Assembly (NCBI GenBank): GCA_023416195.1
Contig: JAEZID010000332.1
Coordinates: 1 to 7,075 of the forward strand
Length of the DNA: 7,075 nt
Direction of reading: 5' to 3'
From: Pseudomonadota bacterium
GTDB taxonomy: Bacteria; Pseudomonadota; Alphaproteobacteria; Azospirillales; Azospirillaceae
Positions 5,906 through 7,075 of the stretch are shown here, piece by piece. Within the stretch, counting starts at the first letter, position 1. Every line of letters starts with the position of its first letter. Under the pieces are notes generated by a model, which worked only from the letters and a program-made list of their open reading frames with translations, was not told the origin of the DNA and searched no databases. The position numbers and the translations under genes were made by a program.

Positions 5906-7075
5906 ATGACCGGTCCAAACAGCCCATTGATCCTCTGCCATGATTGCGGCCTTCCCCACGCGCTTCCAGCCCCCATGCCCGGCCATCGGGCGGAGTGTTC
6001 GCGTTGCGGGGCGGTGCTGCGGCATTTTCGCTCCGGTAGCCTGGAGCGTTGCGCGGCGCTGACCAGCGCGGCGCTGATCCTGTTCGTCGTCGCCAACCTG
6101 TTCCCGGTGCTGACCTTCGAGCTGGAAGGGCGGGCGCAGTCGGCCACCCTCATCAGCGGCTCGCTGGCGCTGTGGCGGGGCGGCTTCGAAAGCCTCGCCA
6201 TCCTCGTCTTCCTCGTGCTGATCCTGGCGCCGCTGCTGGAAATGCTGGCGACGCTCTACGTCGTGCTGCCGCTGGCCTACGGCGTGGCGATGCCCGGCGC
6301 GGCGCGGGCCTTCCGCACGGCGGCCCGGCTGCGCCCCTGGGCGATGGCCGAGGTCTTCCTGTTGGGCCTGATCGTCGCCTACGTGAAGCTGTCCGATCTG
6401 GCTGAACTCACGCCCGGACTGTCGCTCGCCGCGCTGCTCGGCTTCATCGTGCTACAGGTCTGGGGCGACGCCGCGCTCAGCCCCTTCGACGTGTGGGAGC
6501 GACTGGCGCCGCAGACCCGCGTCGGACAGGCCGCCGGGGCCGACGCCGCCCACCTGACCGCCTGCCACGATTGCCGGCAGGTGGTCGCCGGTTCGGAAGG
6601 CGACTGCCCGCGCTGCGGCGCCGGGCTGCACCGGCGCAAGCCGAACAGCGTGCAGCGCTGCTGGGCCCTGGTCGTTGCGGCGACGGTCCTCTACATCCCC
6701 GCCAACCTTCTGCCGATCATGACTGTCATCTATTTCGGTTCCGGCCACCCGGACACCATCCTGTCCGGCGTGCAGTCGCTGATCGCCGCCCAGATGTGGC
6801 CGGTGGCGATCCTGGTCTTCTTCGCCAGCATCACCGTGCCCGTGCTGAAGCTGGGCGGTCTCACCTACCTGCTGGTCAGCGTCCAGCGCCGCTCGCCCCG
6901 CCGCCGGCGCGACCGGACGCGCCTCTACCGGATCATCGAGGGGGTGGGGCGCTGGTCCATGGTGGACATCTTCATGATCTCGCTGCTGGCCGCGCTGGTG
7001 CAGTTGGGAACCGTCGCCGACATCCGGGCGGAGTTGGGCGCCGTCGCCTTCGCCGCCGTGGTGGTCATCACCATG
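5906..7075 (+). CDS. pqiA: PqiA/LetA (YebS) family integral membrane protein, 3' end off window
   Basis: An open frame from ATG 5906 to the window edge with no stop encodes 390 residues. It has two repeated modules, each a zinc ribbon followed by membrane helices. Ribbon 1 has Cys11/14 (CHDC) and Cys31/34 (CSRC); ribbon 2 has Cys220/223 (CHDC) and Cys234/237 (CPRC). The family motifs NLFPVL (64-69) and NLLPIM (267-272) sit in the first helix of each module, and VPVLKLGG follows in the second. E. coli PqiA is about 417 aa, so roughly 30-50 residues are missing. PqiA and LetA are inner-membrane partners of MCE proteins (PqiB, LetB) that move lipids between the membranes, so pqiB and pqiC homologues are expected downstream. 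ATG 5906 is chosen because no upstream in-frame start was found and the next Met (24) would lose the first Cys pair. Whether PqiA or LetA fits better is undecided. Confidence 0.93.
   Translation, partial: MTGPNSPLILCHDCGLPHALPAPMPGHRAECSRCGAVLRHFRSGSLERCAALTSAALILFVVANLFPVLTFELEGRAQSATLISGSLALWRGGFESLAILVFLVLILAPLLEMLATLYVVLPLAYGVAMPGAARAFRTAARLRPWAMAEVFLLGLIVAYVKLSDLAELTPGLSLAALLGFIVLQVWGDAALSPFDVWERLAPQTRVGQAAGADAAHLTACHDCRQVVAGSEGDCPRCGAGLHRRKPNSVQRCWALVVAATVLYIPANLLPIMTVIYFGSGHPDTILSGVQSLIAAQMWPVAILVFFASITVPVLKLGGLTYLLVSVQRRSPRRRRDRTRLYRIIEGVGRWSMVDIFMISLLAALVQLGTVADIRAELGAVAFAAVVVITM

Noticed and set aside
1..7075. CRISPR array, insertion sequence, prophage or defence cassette
   Set aside because: No spaced direct repeats, transposase-like frames, terminal inverted repeats or phage-type genes were seen on either strand. 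Base composition looks even along the window.

Overview
The window is high-GC DNA whose 5S rRNA and protein sequences look alphaproteobacterial. A Rhodospirillales/Azospirillum-like host is my best guess, from RpoH, the GC-rich codon use and the 5S sequence; the genus is inference only. All positions were read by eye without database searches.

Layout, left to right. (1) The 3' part of a 5S rRNA (+), the tail of an rRNA operon whose rest lies off the left edge. Two perfect-stem hairpin terminators follow and no tRNA. (2) rpoH (-), a sigma-32 family heat-shock sigma factor convergent with the rRNA operon. (3) A 253-bp divergent intergenic region. It carries a clear RpoH-type promoter facing rpoH (CTTG-N17-CCTATCT), which suggests autoregulation, and the upstream region of the oxidase operon. 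(4) A two-gene operon (+) for a cytochrome bd-type quinol oxidase of the short-Q-loop, CioAB-like class (cydA/cioA, cydB/cioB). (5) An unrecognised soluble, Ala-rich 223-aa protein (+) with a strong ribosome binding site. (6) A bacterial TMEM43/LUMA-family membrane protein (-), convergent with (5) across 13 bp that form one arm of an 11-bp hairpin. (7) A divergent pqiA-family gene (+), with two zinc-ribbon plus membrane modules, running off the right edge.

How the genes fit together. The shared theme is stress and envelope function: a heat-shock sigma factor, a high-affinity/cyanide-tolerant type terminal oxidase, a TMEM43-like membrane protein and the inner-membrane component of a Pqi/Let (MCE) lipid-transport system. 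Only cydA-cydB is clearly an operon. The other links are proximity only. I see no CRISPR array, insertion sequence, prophage or defence cassette. The observations most worth following are the apparent self-regulated rpoH promoter, the bacterial TMEM43 homologue and the orphan gene after cydB.
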